This document shows positions 17,048-25,792 of a stretch of DNA of 64,000 bases, in pieces. Source of the DNA: Variovorax fucosicus (GTDB lineage Bacteria > Pseudomonadota > Gammaproteobacteria > Burkholderiales > Burkholderiaceae_C); assembly GCF_030316825.1 (NCBI RefSeq), contig NZ_JASZYU010000001.1, positions 62,001 to 126,000 of the forward strand, given 5' to 3'. Both the position numbers and the translations under genes were made by a program. Position 1 is the first letter of the stretch. Every line of letters begins with the position of its first letter. Below the pieces are notes generated by a model. That model worked only from the letters and a program-made list of their open reading frames with translations, did not search any database and was not told where the DNA came from.

Positions 17048-17947
17048 ATGACAACGCGAAGAGACGTGATCAAAACTGTAGCCGCCGCGGGTGTCGCGAC
17101 GGCCATCCTAGGAGTGAAAGACGCTATGGCTGCAACGACCCAACTGACCTGGAAGCATTTCCCCGCCGGTGAGCACGGATTCTTCCGTGCTCCCGTGCTG
17201 ATTTCTGGCGCGAGCGAAGCCGTCCTGATCGATGGAGGCTTCACGCTTCCCGACGGCAAGGCGCTCGTCGAGGCCATCAAGGCCAGTGGCAAGAAGCTCA
17301 CGACCATCTACATCAGCCAGAGCGATCCCGACTACTACTTCAGCCTCGCGCCGATCAAGGCGGCCTTTCCCGGGGCCAAGGTGATCGCTGCGTCGGCCAC
17401 GATCGCGGCCATCAAGGGCAACGTCGAAAAGAAGCTGGCGACCTGGGGGCCCCAGCTCAAGGAAAACGGCCCGCAGGCCCTGGCAGACATCGTGATGCCC
17501 GAAGCCTTCGACGGCCGGACCCTCACCCTGGAAGGCCAGACCATCGAGATCGCCGAAGCCGATGGCCTTGCCAACCGCCGCTACATCTGGGTGCCTTCGC
17601 TCAACGCCATCTTCGGCGGCGTGCTGCTGTTCTCGGGCGTTCACGTGTGGACCGCTGACACACAGGGCGCCGAGGCTCGCGCGGCCTGGGTGAAGACGCT
17701 CGACGCGATGGCAGCGCGCAAGCCCGCCGTGGTGGTTCCTGGCCACATGGCGCCCGGTGTTGCGACCGACGCAACGGCGATCCGCTACACCCGCGACTAC
17801 CTCGTGGCCTTCGAGGAAGAACTGGCGAAGGCCGCAGACAGCGCGGCCCTCATTGCCGCCATGACCAAGCGTTATCCGAGCGCCGGCATGGGCGTGGCAC
17901 TGCAGATCGGCGCAAAGGTTGCCAAGGGCGAGATGAAGTGGGGATGA
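17048..17947 (+). CDS. exported MBL-fold protein with degenerate metal site
   Basis: A protein of 299 residues. The N-terminus TTRRDVIKTVAAAGVATAI is a twin-arginine-type signal ending near DAMAA. The fold is metallo-beta-lactamase-like: EAVLIDGGF (strand plus Gly turn), then KLTTIYISQSDPDYYF where the HxHxDH metal motif should stand, and VVVPGHM near the C-terminus. In the motif both first histidines are Ser and the final His is Tyr; only one Asp remains, and the GD loop is replaced by FGGVL. Relatives with SDPDYYF form a distinct group, so this is a divergent subfamily, not a broken gene. Four bases separate it from the NTF2-like gene. Confidence 0.85.
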   Translation: MTTRRDVIKTVAAAGVATAILGVKDAMAATTQLTWKHFPAGEHGFFRAPVLISGASEAVLIDGGFTLPDGKALVEAIKASGKKLTTIYISQSDPDYYFSLAPIKAAFPGAKVIAASATIAAIKGNVEKKLATWGPQLKENGPQALADIVMPEAFDGRTLTLEGQTIEIAEADGLANRRYIWVPSLNAIFGGVLLFSGVHVWTADTQGAEARAAWVKTLDAMAARKPAVVVPGHMAPGVATDATAIRYTRDYLVAFEEELAKAADSAALIAAMTKRYPSAGMGVALQIGAKVAKGEMKWG

Positions 17948-17951
17948 GTCG

Positions 17952-18341
17952 ATGACGACCAACATCGACATCGTCGGTGCTCACTACGCGGCGTCGGCGC
18001 AGGGGAACATCGACGAGATGATGGCCAATGTGTCGCCGCAAGTGCGCTGGACCGAGATGGCGGGCTTTCCCTGCGCGGGCACGTGGGTTGGGCCGCAAGC
18101 AGTTGCCGACAACGTCTTTGCCGTTCTGGGCAGGGATTGGATCGGCTACCGCTTCGAACTGCAAAGCCTCATCGACGGTGGCGACCAGGTCGTCGGGCTG
18201 GGAACCTACCACGGCACCTTCCGCGCCACTGGAAAGGAAATGCAGGCTCGAGTGGCCCACGTCTGGAAGCTGCAGGGCGGAAAGATCGTGGGCTTCGAGC
18301 AATTCACCGACACGCTGCTCGTGCATCAAGCAATGAGCTGA
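17952..18341 (+). CDS. NTF2-like/SnoaL-like protein
   Basis: A protein of 129 residues with the SnoaL-like cone fold: an N-terminal VGAHYAASAQGNIDEMM helix pair, a central GPQAVADNVF helix, then strands GDQVVGLGTYHGTF, AHVWKLQGGKIVGFEQFTDT. Such proteins are cyclases, isomerases or binding proteins in small-molecule metabolism. It is probably translated with the preceding MBL-fold gene (four-base gap). It is the last gene of the DsbA-MBL-NTF2 unit. No substrate can be deduced. Confidence 0.85.
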   Translation: MTTNIDIVGAHYAASAQGNIDEMMANVSPQVRWTEMAGFPCAGTWVGPQAVADNVFAVLGRDWIGYRFELQSLIDGGDQVVGLGTYHGTFRATGKEMQARVAHVWKLQGGKIVGFEQFTDTLLVHQAMS

Positions 18342-18392
18342 TACAGGCCAGGCTACCTGCGCCACGTCCTCGAGCGCATAGCGTACCGTTGA

Positions 18393-18475
18393 CTGCCCGA
18401 GCGGGCACTACGAATTGATTCAGAGCGCACTCGGCGCGGTTTGCGCTGGGGTGACGCGGTAAACGGCTGACCATT
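18393..18475 (+). repeat. 83-bp direct repeat, copy 1 (upstream of esterase)
   Basis: This stretch matches 20360-20442 in the same orientation without gaps, 69 of 83 bases by hand alignment, with nearly all of the first half identical. It starts with the dyad GCCCG-AG-CGGGC (18395-18406). It ends 51 bases before the esterase start codon. It fills most of the gene-free stretch 18342-18526. Confidence 0.85.
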
Positions 18476-18526
18476 CCTCCCGTCAGCAGCGGCCGTAGTC
18501 AAGACTCTGATTCCTTTCCAAACCGG

Positions 18527-20332
18527 ATGATCCCGATAAAAAGAACTCTCCAGAAACTTGATCCCGCGTCGCGCCGCCGTGTTGCCGCGGGCGACATCAT
18601 CGGCACGCGCGAGCATGGCGGCATCCACGCCTGGCGCGGCATCCCGTACGCCAGTCCGCCCTCGGGCCCCCTGCGTTGGCGCGCACCACGTCCCGCCACA
18701 CCGTGGAGCGGTGTTCTCGAGGCCCGCGCGCACGGCTCGATGGCACCTCAATATGCTGACCTGCTGGCCGGCCTGCCGGCACGACAACGCGGCCAGATCG
18801 CGGGTGACGAAGACTGCCTGACGCTCAACATCTTCGCGCCTGCGTTCGAGCCGGGCGCCGTCCCTGGCGCGGGCCAACGCCGCCCGGTCATGGTCTGGAT
18901 TCACGGCGGGGGCAATTCGGTCGGTACTTCGGCAACCTACGATGCGGCGCGCAACTACGCGATCCACGATGGCCTGGTGGTCGTTACCGTCAACTACCGG
19001 CTCGGTGTGCTGGGCTGGTTCACGCACCCCGCATTGCACGAGGCCGACGATGTCACGCCCGAGGAGCGCTCCGGCAATTTCGGCACCCTCGACCTGATCG
19101 CCGCGCTTCGATGGGTACAAGACAACATCGCCGCCTTCGGAGGCGACCCCGGCTGTGTGACGATCTTCGGCGAATCGGCCGGCGGGCAGAACGTGTTGAC
19201 GCTGCTGGCGAGCCCGCTGGCGCAAGGCTTGTTCCACCGTGCGATCGCGCAATCGCCCGTGGCCGAGACGTTCAGCATCGAGCAGGCGGTGAACTGGAGC
19301 GACGACGCGCAACCGGGCCACCACGATAGTGCGTTCGAGGTCACCGCGCGGCTGTGGGTCGCCGAGGGTCGGTCACCTGACCGCGAGGGGGCGAAGAAGC
19401 AACTCGCGACCCTGCCTGCGGCGGACATTGCTGCATTCTTGCGCGCGCTCAGTCCAGCCCGGCTTCTGAAAGCTTTCACGCCGGGCAGCGTCGGTATCTA
19501 CCGGTCCCCCCGTCCAGTGCGCGACGGCGTGGTACTGCCGCGCGAGCCGTTGGCCGAAGTCTTCTCCTGCGGCCAATGGAACCGCGTTCCGGTCATTCTT
19601 GGAAGCAATCGCGACGAGTTCAAGACCTTCAGTGCAGACAAGCCCGAGCACTCGCGCCTGCTCCTGGGAAAGTTGCCATTGTTGCGCGACCGCCGCGGCT
19701 ACCAGGTCGAAATGAAGTACCTGTCGCTGGCCTGGAAGGCGCTATTTGTCGATGCCCCTGCCGACGCGATGCTGGCCGGTGGCCACACCGAAGTGTGGAC
19801 CTATCGTTTCGACTGGGACGAGGCACCCGCCGTGCCCTTCGTGCGCCCGGACCTGCTGCTCGGCGCAGCACACGCCATGGAGATGGCCTTCGTCTTCCGT
19901 GACACGGCCGGCGAACTCGACATCTTTGGCGTGAACACGCGGTTCAATCGCTCCGGCAGGGCCGTACTCTCCCAGGCGATGGGCGATGCCTGGATCAGCT
20001 TCGCACGCAAGGGCGTTCCAACCGTGCCAGGCCATGAGTGGACGCGCCGAGACATCGCGGAGCACCGGCCCGACTGCCTTGTTTTCGACACCGCACGTGA
20101 TGGCGGCATTCGCATGGCACGGCTTGGCACTGACATGGCGGCGGTCAAGCACGCGCTGAGGACCGACTCAGCGGCCGAGCCCGCCACCTTGCGTTGCCGC
20201 ATCTACGCTCGCCTTTTCCTATGGAATCCGCTGTTTGCAGGCCACGGCGAATCCTCCGAATACGAGCGTTGGTGCCGCGAATGCAGCTGTTCCGTTCCAG
20301 CCGCTCAGTTCCGGCCACGGCTTGAAGTTTGA
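18527..20332 (+). CDS. type B carboxylesterase
   Basis: A protein of 601 residues, typical of the carboxylesterase/cholinesterase-like family. It hydrolyses carboxylic esters; no signal peptide is evident, so it is probably cytoplasmic. Motifs in order are GGIHAWRGIPYASPP near the start, EDCLTLNIFAP, the oxyanion-hole VMVWIHGGGNSVGT, the nucleophile motif FGESAGGQN near residue 221, and a C-terminal GAAHAMEMAF block with the probable catalytic His. The stretch DNYRLG-type NYRLGVLGWF is also conserved. The last 30 residues are Cys-rich and non-conserved. It lies between two copies of an 83-bp repeat and upstream of GMC and aldehyde dehydrogenase genes. Confidence 0.92.
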   Translation: MIPIKRTLQKLDPASRRRVAAGDIIGTREHGGIHAWRGIPYASPPSGPLRWRAPRPATPWSGVLEARAHGSMAPQYADLLAGLPARQRGQIAGDEDCLTLNIFAPAFEPGAVPGAGQRRPVMVWIHGGGNSVGTSATYDAARNYAIHDGLVVVTVNYRLGVLGWFTHPALHEADDVTPEERSGNFGTLDLIAALRWVQDNIAAFGGDPGCVTIFGESAGGQNVLTLLASPLAQGLFHRAIAQSPVAETFSIEQAVNWSDDAQPGHHDSAFEVTARLWVAEGRSPDREGAKKQLATLPAADIAAFLRALSPARLLKAFTPGSVGIYRSPRPVRDGVVLPREPLAEVFSCGQWNRVPVILGSNRDEFKTFSADKPEHSRLLLGKLPLLRDRRGYQVEMKYLSLAWKALFVDAPADAMLAGGHTEVWTYRFDWDEAPAVPFVRPDLLLGAAHAMEMAFVFRDTAGELDIFGVNTRFNRSGRAVLSQAMGDAWISFARKGVPTVPGHEWTRRDIAEHRPDCLVFDTARDGGIRMARLGTDMAAVKHALRTDSAAEPATLRCRIYARLFLWNPLFAGHGESSEYERWCRECSCSVPAAQFRPRLEV

Positions 20333-20359
20333 TGGAACGCTGGCTTCTGATTTCCCTGG

Positions 20360-20442
20360 CTGCCCGAGCGGGCACTGCGAATTGATCCAGAGCGCACTCG
20401 ACGCGGCTTCCCCTGGGACAACGCGATAACCGACTGATCATC
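20360..20442 (+). repeat. 83-bp direct repeat, copy 2 (upstream of GMC dehydrogenase)
   Basis: Second copy of the element at 18393-18475, including the dyad GCCCG-AG-CGGGC (20362-20373). It ends 28 bases before the TTG start of the GMC gene. Because each copy stands just upstream of a catabolic gene, a shared promoter or operator region is the simplest reading. Confidence 0.85.
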
Positions 20443-20470
20443 ACTCTCCAGTTAAGAACGGAGACAGAAG

Positions 20471-22060
20471 TTGGAGACTCAAGTTGTCGACTACATCGTG
20501 GTCGGAGCCGGCTCGGCCGGATGCGTGATCGCGCACCGCCTCGTCAAGGCGGGCCATTCGGTGCTGATGCTGGAGGCAGGCCCGACCGATGGGATCAAGT
20601 TCGTGAAGATGCCCGCGACATTCGTTCGTGTCATCGGAACCGAGCGTTCATGGGTCTACGAGACCGTCCCCCAGCCGCATGCCAATGGCCGCAAGATGTA
20701 CGTTCCGCAGGGGCGCATGAATGGCGGCGGCAGTTCGCTCAACGCGATGATCTACATCCGCGGCGCGGCAGAGGACTACGACGCATGGGCTGAGGCGGGC
20801 TGCCACGGCTGGGGTTGGAAGGATGTGCTGCCCGCGTTCAAGCGCGCCGAGAACAACATGCGCTTCTCAGGCGAGATGCATGGCACCGACGGGCCACTGC
20901 ATGTCAGCGACACAAAGTACCGACACCCCCTGAGTCTGGCCTTCCTGAAGGCCGCGCAGGAGGCGGGCCTTCCGTACAACGACGACTTCAACAGCGGCAC
21001 ACAGGACGGCGTGGGCTTCTACCAGACCACGACAATCAATGGTTCCCGCGGCAGTACCTCCGCGACCTACCTTGCCGCGGTGATTGGCGACCCGAAGCTG
21101 ACCGTGGTGAATGGTGCCCATGTGCTGCGCGTGACCCTTGAGGGCGGCAATGCGACGGGTGTTGAGTACCGCCGCAATGACGGCAGCACCGTGAAGGCGC
21201 ACGCCAACCGCGAGGTGGTGCTGAGCGCGGGTGCGCTCGCGTCGCCGAAGCTGCTGCAGGTGTCGGGTATCGGCCCCGGCGAACTGCTCCGAAAGATTGG
21301 TGTCCCGGTGCATAGCGATTTGCCGGGCGTCGGCGAGAACTTCCAAGACCATCTGGAGATCATTGCGCACGGTCGCTGCAAGGAGCCGATCAGCCTGCTC
21401 GGCCAGGACAAGGGCCTCACGGCATTGAAGCATGGCCTGCAGTGGGAGTTGTTCAACACGGGCCTTCTCACCTCGAACGTGGTGGAGAGCGGCGGCTTCG
21501 TTGACACGGCCGGCACAGGACGTCCCGATGTGCAGTTCCATGTGCTGCCCGTGCTGGTGGGCGACGTGGATCGCCCGATGCCGGAGCTGCACGGCATTTC
21601 GATCGACCCGTGTTTCCTGCGCCCGAAGTCACGCGGGCGTGTACAGGCCATCAGCGCGAACGCCCTGGATCCGGTGCAGTTCGATGGCGGTTTCCTGTCG
21701 CAGCAGGAAGACGTGGACACGCTCGTGCGCGGCCTCAAGCTGGCCCGCCGCATCATGCGGATGCCTTCGCTGCGCAAGGTCGTTGCGGAGGAGCTCTACC
21801 CGGGTCCCAAAGAGCACATGCCCGACGCTGAACTGGAGCAGTTCGTGCGCCAGTACGCCAAGACCGTCTATCACCCCGTGGGCACCTGCCGGATAGGAAA
21901 CGATCCGATGGCCGTCGTCGATTCCCAACTGCGTGTGCACGGCGTCGGCCGCCTGCGTGTGTGCGATGCGTCGGTGATGCCCACCATCTGCAGCGGCAAC
22001 ACCAATGCGCCCACGATCATGATCGCCGAGCGCGGCGCCGAGTTCATGCTCGGCCGCTGA
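20471..22060 (+). CDS. GMC family alcohol dehydrogenase (FAD)
   Basis: A protein of 529 residues of the choline-dehydrogenase-like GMC oxidoreductase family. It starts with TTG, preceded by AACGGAGA. The FAD site is YIVVGAGSAGCVIA at residues 7-20. GMC signature 1 is GRMNGGGSSLNAMIYIRG near residue 80, and signature 2 is GALASPKLLQVSGIGP near residue 256. The C-terminal catalytic histidines lie in YHPVGTCRIG and in the final SGNTNAPTIMIAERGAE. It oxidises an alcohol to an aldehyde, with electrons passed to a respiratory acceptor. With the esterase upstream and ALDH downstream it makes a logical three-step oxidation of an ester-derived alcohol. Confidence 0.93.
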   Translation: METQVVDYIVVGAGSAGCVIAHRLVKAGHSVLMLEAGPTDGIKFVKMPATFVRVIGTERSWVYETVPQPHANGRKMYVPQGRMNGGGSSLNAMIYIRGAAEDYDAWAEAGCHGWGWKDVLPAFKRAENNMRFSGEMHGTDGPLHVSDTKYRHPLSLAFLKAAQEAGLPYNDDFNSGTQDGVGFYQTTTINGSRGSTSATYLAAVIGDPKLTVVNGAHVLRVTLEGGNATGVEYRRNDGSTVKAHANREVVLSAGALASPKLLQVSGIGPGELLRKIGVPVHSDLPGVGENFQDHLEIIAHGRCKEPISLLGQDKGLTALKHGLQWELFNTGLLTSNVVESGGFVDTAGTGRPDVQFHVLPVLVGDVDRPMPELHGISIDPCFLRPKSRGRVQAISANALDPVQFDGGFLSQQEDVDTLVRGLKLARRIMRMPSLRKVVAEELYPGPKEHMPDAELEQFVRQYAKTVYHPVGTCRIGNDPMAVVDSQLRVHGVGRLRVCDASVMPTICSGNTNAPTIMIAERGAEFMLGR

Positions 22061-22098
22061 GCGGTGCGAGTTTCCCTTCCCCCCAACCCTCCCGCACC

Positions 22099-23601
22099 AT
22101 GAATCCCAAAGACCTTTCCCAACAGGAGCTGGCACGCATCAGCTTCCTCTCGCGGCGCAGCTTCGGCAATTTCATTGACGGCGAATTCTGCGAGTCCCGC
22201 AGTGGCAAGCGCATCGATGTCGTCGATCCTGCTTCGGAAATGATCGTGGCCGACACGCCCGATAGTGACGAGGGCGATGTGGATGCCGCTGTCGCCGCGG
22301 CGCGCAGGGCACTGGAGGACTCGGCCTGGTCCCGCATGCGGCCGGCCGACCGCGAGCGCGCACTGTTTCGGCTTTCCCAATTGATCGAAGAGCACGCGGA
22401 CGAACTGAGCGCCATGGAGACCCTGCAAAGCGGCAAGCTGCAGGGCGTCGCCCGCATGATCGACGTTGGTTTTTCCGCCGAGTTCGTGCGCTACATGGCC
22501 GGCTGGGCCACCAAGCTCGAAGGCAGCACGCTGCAGCCCTCGATCCCGTTCCCTCCGGGTGCCCGCTACCACACCTACACGCAACGCGAACCGGTGGGTG
22601 TGGTCGGCGCGGTGGTGCCCTGGAACTTCCCGCTGGCCATCGCGCTGTGGAAAATCGCCCCGGCACTGGCGGCCGGTTGCACGGTGGTGCTCAAGCCGTC
22701 GCCCGAGACGCCGCTGACGGCGCTGCGCCTGGCCGCGCTCGCGCTGGAGGCAGGCATCCCTGCCGGTGCGCTCAACGTGGTCTGCGGTGCAAGCACGGCG
22801 GGCGCCGCCCTGTGCGCGCACCCCGGCGTCGACAAGATCAGTTTCACCGGCAGCACCGCGACCGGGCGTGCCATCGGGCACACCGCCGTCGACCGCATGG
22901 CTCGTTTCACGCTGGAACTGGGCGGCAAGTCGCCAATGATCGTCTTGCCGGATGCCGACCCTGCCGCAGCCGCCGCCGGCGCTGCCGCGGGTATCTTCTT
23001 CAACCAGGGCCAGGTCTGCGCCGCGAGTTCGCGGCTGTATGTCCATCGCAGCCTGTTCGACCAGGTCGTGAACGAGGTCGCACGCCAAGCCGAGGGGATG
23101 CGTATCGGCTCCGGCTTTGACGCCACCGCGCAGTTGGGACCAGTGGTTTCGCGCCGGCACTTCGACCGGGTCATGGGTTTCATTGATGGTGCACGCCGCG
23201 AGGGCGCTACGGCCCTGACCGGCGGGGAACGCGCTCGCGATGCCGGCTGCTTCATCCAACCCACCGTGTTCGTGGACGTGAATCCGGGCATGCAGGTTGT
23301 GCGTGAAGAGGTTTTCGGCCCGGTACTCGTCGCCATGCCGTTCGACGACGTGGAGGACGCCATTCGCCAGGCCAACGACTCTCCCTTTGGACTGACAGCC
23401 AGCGTGTGGTCGAACAACCTTTCGGCCGTGCACCGGATCGTCCCCCGCATCAAGGCCGGAACGGTCTGGGTCAACACCCACAACCTGCTCGACGCGAATC
23501 TGCCGTTCGGTGGCTACAAGCAAAGCGGTTTCGGACGCGACCTCGGTCGCGCTGCGGTCGAGTCCTATACGGAACAGAAGAGCGTCTGCATGTCGATTTG
23601 A
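22099..23601 (+). CDS. NAD(P)-dependent aldehyde dehydrogenase
   Basis: A protein of 500 residues, the standard ALDH length. It oxidises aldehydes to acids in the cytoplasm. Motifs are VVPWNFPLAIALWKIAPALAAG (cofactor domain), FTGSTATGRAIG, the general base in LELGGKSPMIVLPDAD, and the catalytic Cys in FFNQGQVCAASSR near residue 308. The C-terminal FGGYKQSGFGRDLG block is intact. The gene follows the GMC gene by 38 bases, so the aldehyde made by that enzyme is the likely substrate. Confidence 0.95.
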   Translation: MNPKDLSQQELARISFLSRRSFGNFIDGEFCESRSGKRIDVVDPASEMIVADTPDSDEGDVDAAVAAARRALEDSAWSRMRPADRERALFRLSQLIEEHADELSAMETLQSGKLQGVARMIDVGFSAEFVRYMAGWATKLEGSTLQPSIPFPPGARYHTYTQREPVGVVGAVVPWNFPLAIALWKIAPALAAGCTVVLKPSPETPLTALRLAALALEAGIPAGALNVVCGASTAGAALCAHPGVDKISFTGSTATGRAIGHTAVDRMARFTLELGGKSPMIVLPDADPAAAAAGAAAGIFFNQGQVCAASSRLYVHRSLFDQVVNEVARQAEGMRIGSGFDATAQLGPVVSRRHFDRVMGFIDGARREGATALTGGERARDAGCFIQPTVFVDVNPGMQVVREEVFGPVLVAMPFDDVEDAIRQANDSPFGLTASVWSNNLSAVHRIVPRIKAGTVWVNTHNLLDANLPFGGYKQSGFGRDLGRAAVESYTEQKSVCMSI

Positions 23602-23631
23602 TCAACTGATCCATCCACAACAGGAGACAAC

Positions 23632-24921
23632 ATGAAAACGATAGAAACTTACTGGTCAAACCGGAAGATCACGAAACAAGCTTTCCGGCGAATCTTCGTT
23701 GCCGCGGCCCTGGTGGCCGGCGGCAGCGCAATGGCGCAAAGCAAGCCTGCTTGCGGACTGAACAACGGCAAGGCGGCGACCGGCGAACCGATCGCGATCG
23801 GCGCCGTGGTCGGCAAGACCGGACCCGACGACTTCAGTGCCTCGGCGCTGGCGGCCCAGGCGTACTTCAAGTGCGTGAATGCCAACGGCGGCATCAACGG
23901 TCGGCCGATCGAGTTCACGATCGCCGATGATCAATGGAATCCCGAGGTGGCAGCCCAGGTGGCGGCCAAGCTCGTGAAGGATCGCAAAGTGGTTGCGATG
24001 GTGGGCAGCTCCAGCTTCGTCGAGTGCGGTGTCAACGCCAAGATGTACGCCCAGGAGGACGTCATGGTGATCGCCGGGGTCGGCGTGCCGCGCGAGTGTT
24101 TCTTTGCGAAGAACTACGTTCCGGTGAATGCCGGACCTCGTGTGTCCGCCACCGTCGTCGCGATGCATGCCGCGCAGCAATACAAGGCCAAGCGGATGGT
24201 CTGCGTCATCCCGAACATCCCGAGCCTGGGCAACTGGGCCTGCGATGGGGCGAAGGATTGGGGCAAGGCCAATGGTGTCGAGGTTGACGTGATCACCATC
24301 GATCCCGGATCGCCCGATGCCACCTCCACGATGCTGCAGGCTGCGGCAAAGAAGCCGGACGTCGTCATCCTGAACGTGCCCAAGGGCATCATGGTGCCGA
24401 TGCTCGCCGCTGCCGAACAGCAGGGTCTCGCCAAGAAGATCCACTTCGTCAGCAGCACGCCCGCCTACAACTTCGACGTGCCCAAGACGATCGGCCCCGC
24501 GTGGAACGGCAACTTCGACATCCACCTGGAGTTCATGCCCGTCGAATCCGCCGGCAAGGACAACATGAACTGGAAGGCGACCATGGAGGCCTTCGGTGGC
24601 AGGAACGACCCGCGTGACTCCTTCGCGCAGGCGGGCTATCTGGCAGCCCGCATTGCAACCGAGGCCCTGCTCAAGCTCGATCCGAAGAAGATCGACCGCG
24701 CCACTACCAGTGCCGCGCTGCGCGATGTAAAGGGCTTCCAGAGTGACATCCTGTGCCGGCCGTTCTACGTCGGCGCCGGCGCCCGCCACAACGCCAACAG
24801 CAGCGGCCCCATCGCGCAGGTGAGCGGCAGCGGCTTCAAGCAGGTGAGCAACGGCTGCCTGATGGCCGCGGATCCTGAACTGGCCGACCTGCGCGCGCAG
24901 GAAAAGCAGCTGGGCCTTTGA
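23632..24921 (+). CDS. ABC transporter substrate-binding protein, branched-chain type
   Basis: A protein of 429 residues, longer than the typical LivJ. Residues 1-36 form an extended signal peptide (basic start, VAAALVAGGSAMAQ). The mature protein is a type I periplasmic binding fold: IAIGAVVGKTGPDD, then AQAYFKCVNANGGINGRPIEFTIADDQWNPEVAAQVAAKLV, a pattern typical of Leu/Ile/Val-like receptors that often bind aromatic acids, amides or other catabolites. Position as first gene of a complete importer operon, 30 bases after ALDH, suggests that it captures the substrate of the esterase/GMC pathway. Confidence 0.92.
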   Translation: MKTIETYWSNRKITKQAFRRIFVAAALVAGGSAMAQSKPACGLNNGKAATGEPIAIGAVVGKTGPDDFSASALAAQAYFKCVNANGGINGRPIEFTIADDQWNPEVAAQVAAKLVKDRKVVAMVGSSSFVECGVNAKMYAQEDVMVIAGVGVPRECFFAKNYVPVNAGPRVSATVVAMHAAQQYKAKRMVCVIPNIPSLGNWACDGAKDWGKANGVEVDVITIDPGSPDATSTMLQAAAKKPDVVILNVPKGIMVPMLAAAEQQGLAKKIHFVSSTPAYNFDVPKTIGPAWNGNFDIHLEFMPVESAGKDNMNWKATMEAFGGRNDPRDSFAQAGYLAARIATEALLKLDPKKIDRATTSAALRDVKGFQSDILCRPFYVGAGARHNANSSGPIAQVSGSGFKQVSNGCLMAADPELADLRAQEKQLGL

Positions 24922-24934
24922 CCCCGGAGCCGCC

Positions 24935-25792
24935 ATGTCTGAACTGTTGCCATTCCTGGTCTCCGGCCTCGGCGTCGGCGCGGTGTACGCAATGTCGGGC
25001 GTGGGCCTGGTCGTCCTGTACCGTTCGTCGGGCGTGCTGAACTTCGCGTTCGGCGCACTCGGCGCGGTTGCCGCCTATGTGGCGTGGTCGGCATTGGATC
25101 GCGAGTGGCCGTTGGCGCTTGCCGCGCTCGCCGCGGTCTCCACCGCCGTTGCGATCTCTTTCGCCTACGGACGCCTGCTCGCTCCCCGCCTTGCCGCAAG
25201 CGACCCGACGGTGCGCTCGATCGGCACGCTAGGCCTGGCGCTCGTGCTGCTCGGTTTCACCGAATGGTTCTGGGGAGAGCAGCCGCGCAGGCTGGTGCTT
25301 CCAACGGACAGCCAGGCCATCGAGCTGGCGGCGGTGCGCCTGACCTATACGCGCGTGGTCGGCTTGGGCGTGGCCGTTTCGATGATGGCCGCCGTGGCTC
25401 TGCTGCTCGCACGAACCCGCATCGGCCTGGCGATGCGGGCGTTGGCCGACCAGCGCGGACTGAGCGCCATCCTCGGCATCCGCGTGCTTCAAGTCGATTC
25501 CGTAGCCTGGGTGATCTCCGGCGCTTTCGCCGGCGTGTGCGGCCTGCTACTTGCCAACATCGTGCGTTTGCAGGCCACGGTGCTGACCTTTCTCGTGATC
25601 CCCGCGTTCGCGGCCGCCATCATCGGCCGCCTCTCTTCCCTACCCGCGACAGCTGCCGCGGGCTTGGCCATCGGAATCCTTGAGTCGGTCGCCGTACTGG
25701 TGCCGGGATTCTCCCCATTCAGGGCAGCCACCCCTTTTCTCATCGCGCTCGCCGCCATCGTGTTGTGGCGCGAAGCATCCCGCAAAGCATGA
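24935..25792 (+). CDS. ABC permease, LivH type
   Basis: A protein of 285 residues, an integral inner-membrane permease with about eight hydrophobic segments. The start SELLPFLVSGLGVGAVYAMSGVGLVVLYRSSGVLNFA-type block is the LivH family hallmark (GLGVGAVYAM and GVLNFAFGALG). The coupling-helix region is IGLAMRALADQRGLSAILGI. Its stop overlaps the next permease start by four bases (ATGA). It forms the importer with the LivM-type permease, two ATPases and the preceding receptor. Confidence 0.93.
   Translation: MSELLPFLVSGLGVGAVYAMSGVGLVVLYRSSGVLNFAFGALGAVAAYVAWSALDREWPLALAALAAVSTAVAISFAYGRLLAPRLAASDPTVRSIGTLGLALVLLGFTEWFWGEQPRRLVLPTDSQAIELAAVRLTYTRVVGLGVAVSMMAAVALLLARTRIGLAMRALADQRGLSAILGIRVLQVDSVAWVISGAFAGVCGLLLANIVRLQATVLTFLVIPAFAAAIIGRLSSLPATAAAGLAIGILESVAVLVPGFSPFRAATPFLIALAAIVLWREASRKA

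Noticed and set aside
23656..24936. 426-codon frame antisense to the ABC receptor
   Set aside because: No motif or ribosome site; the plus strand carries a complete signal peptide and binding-protein fold.
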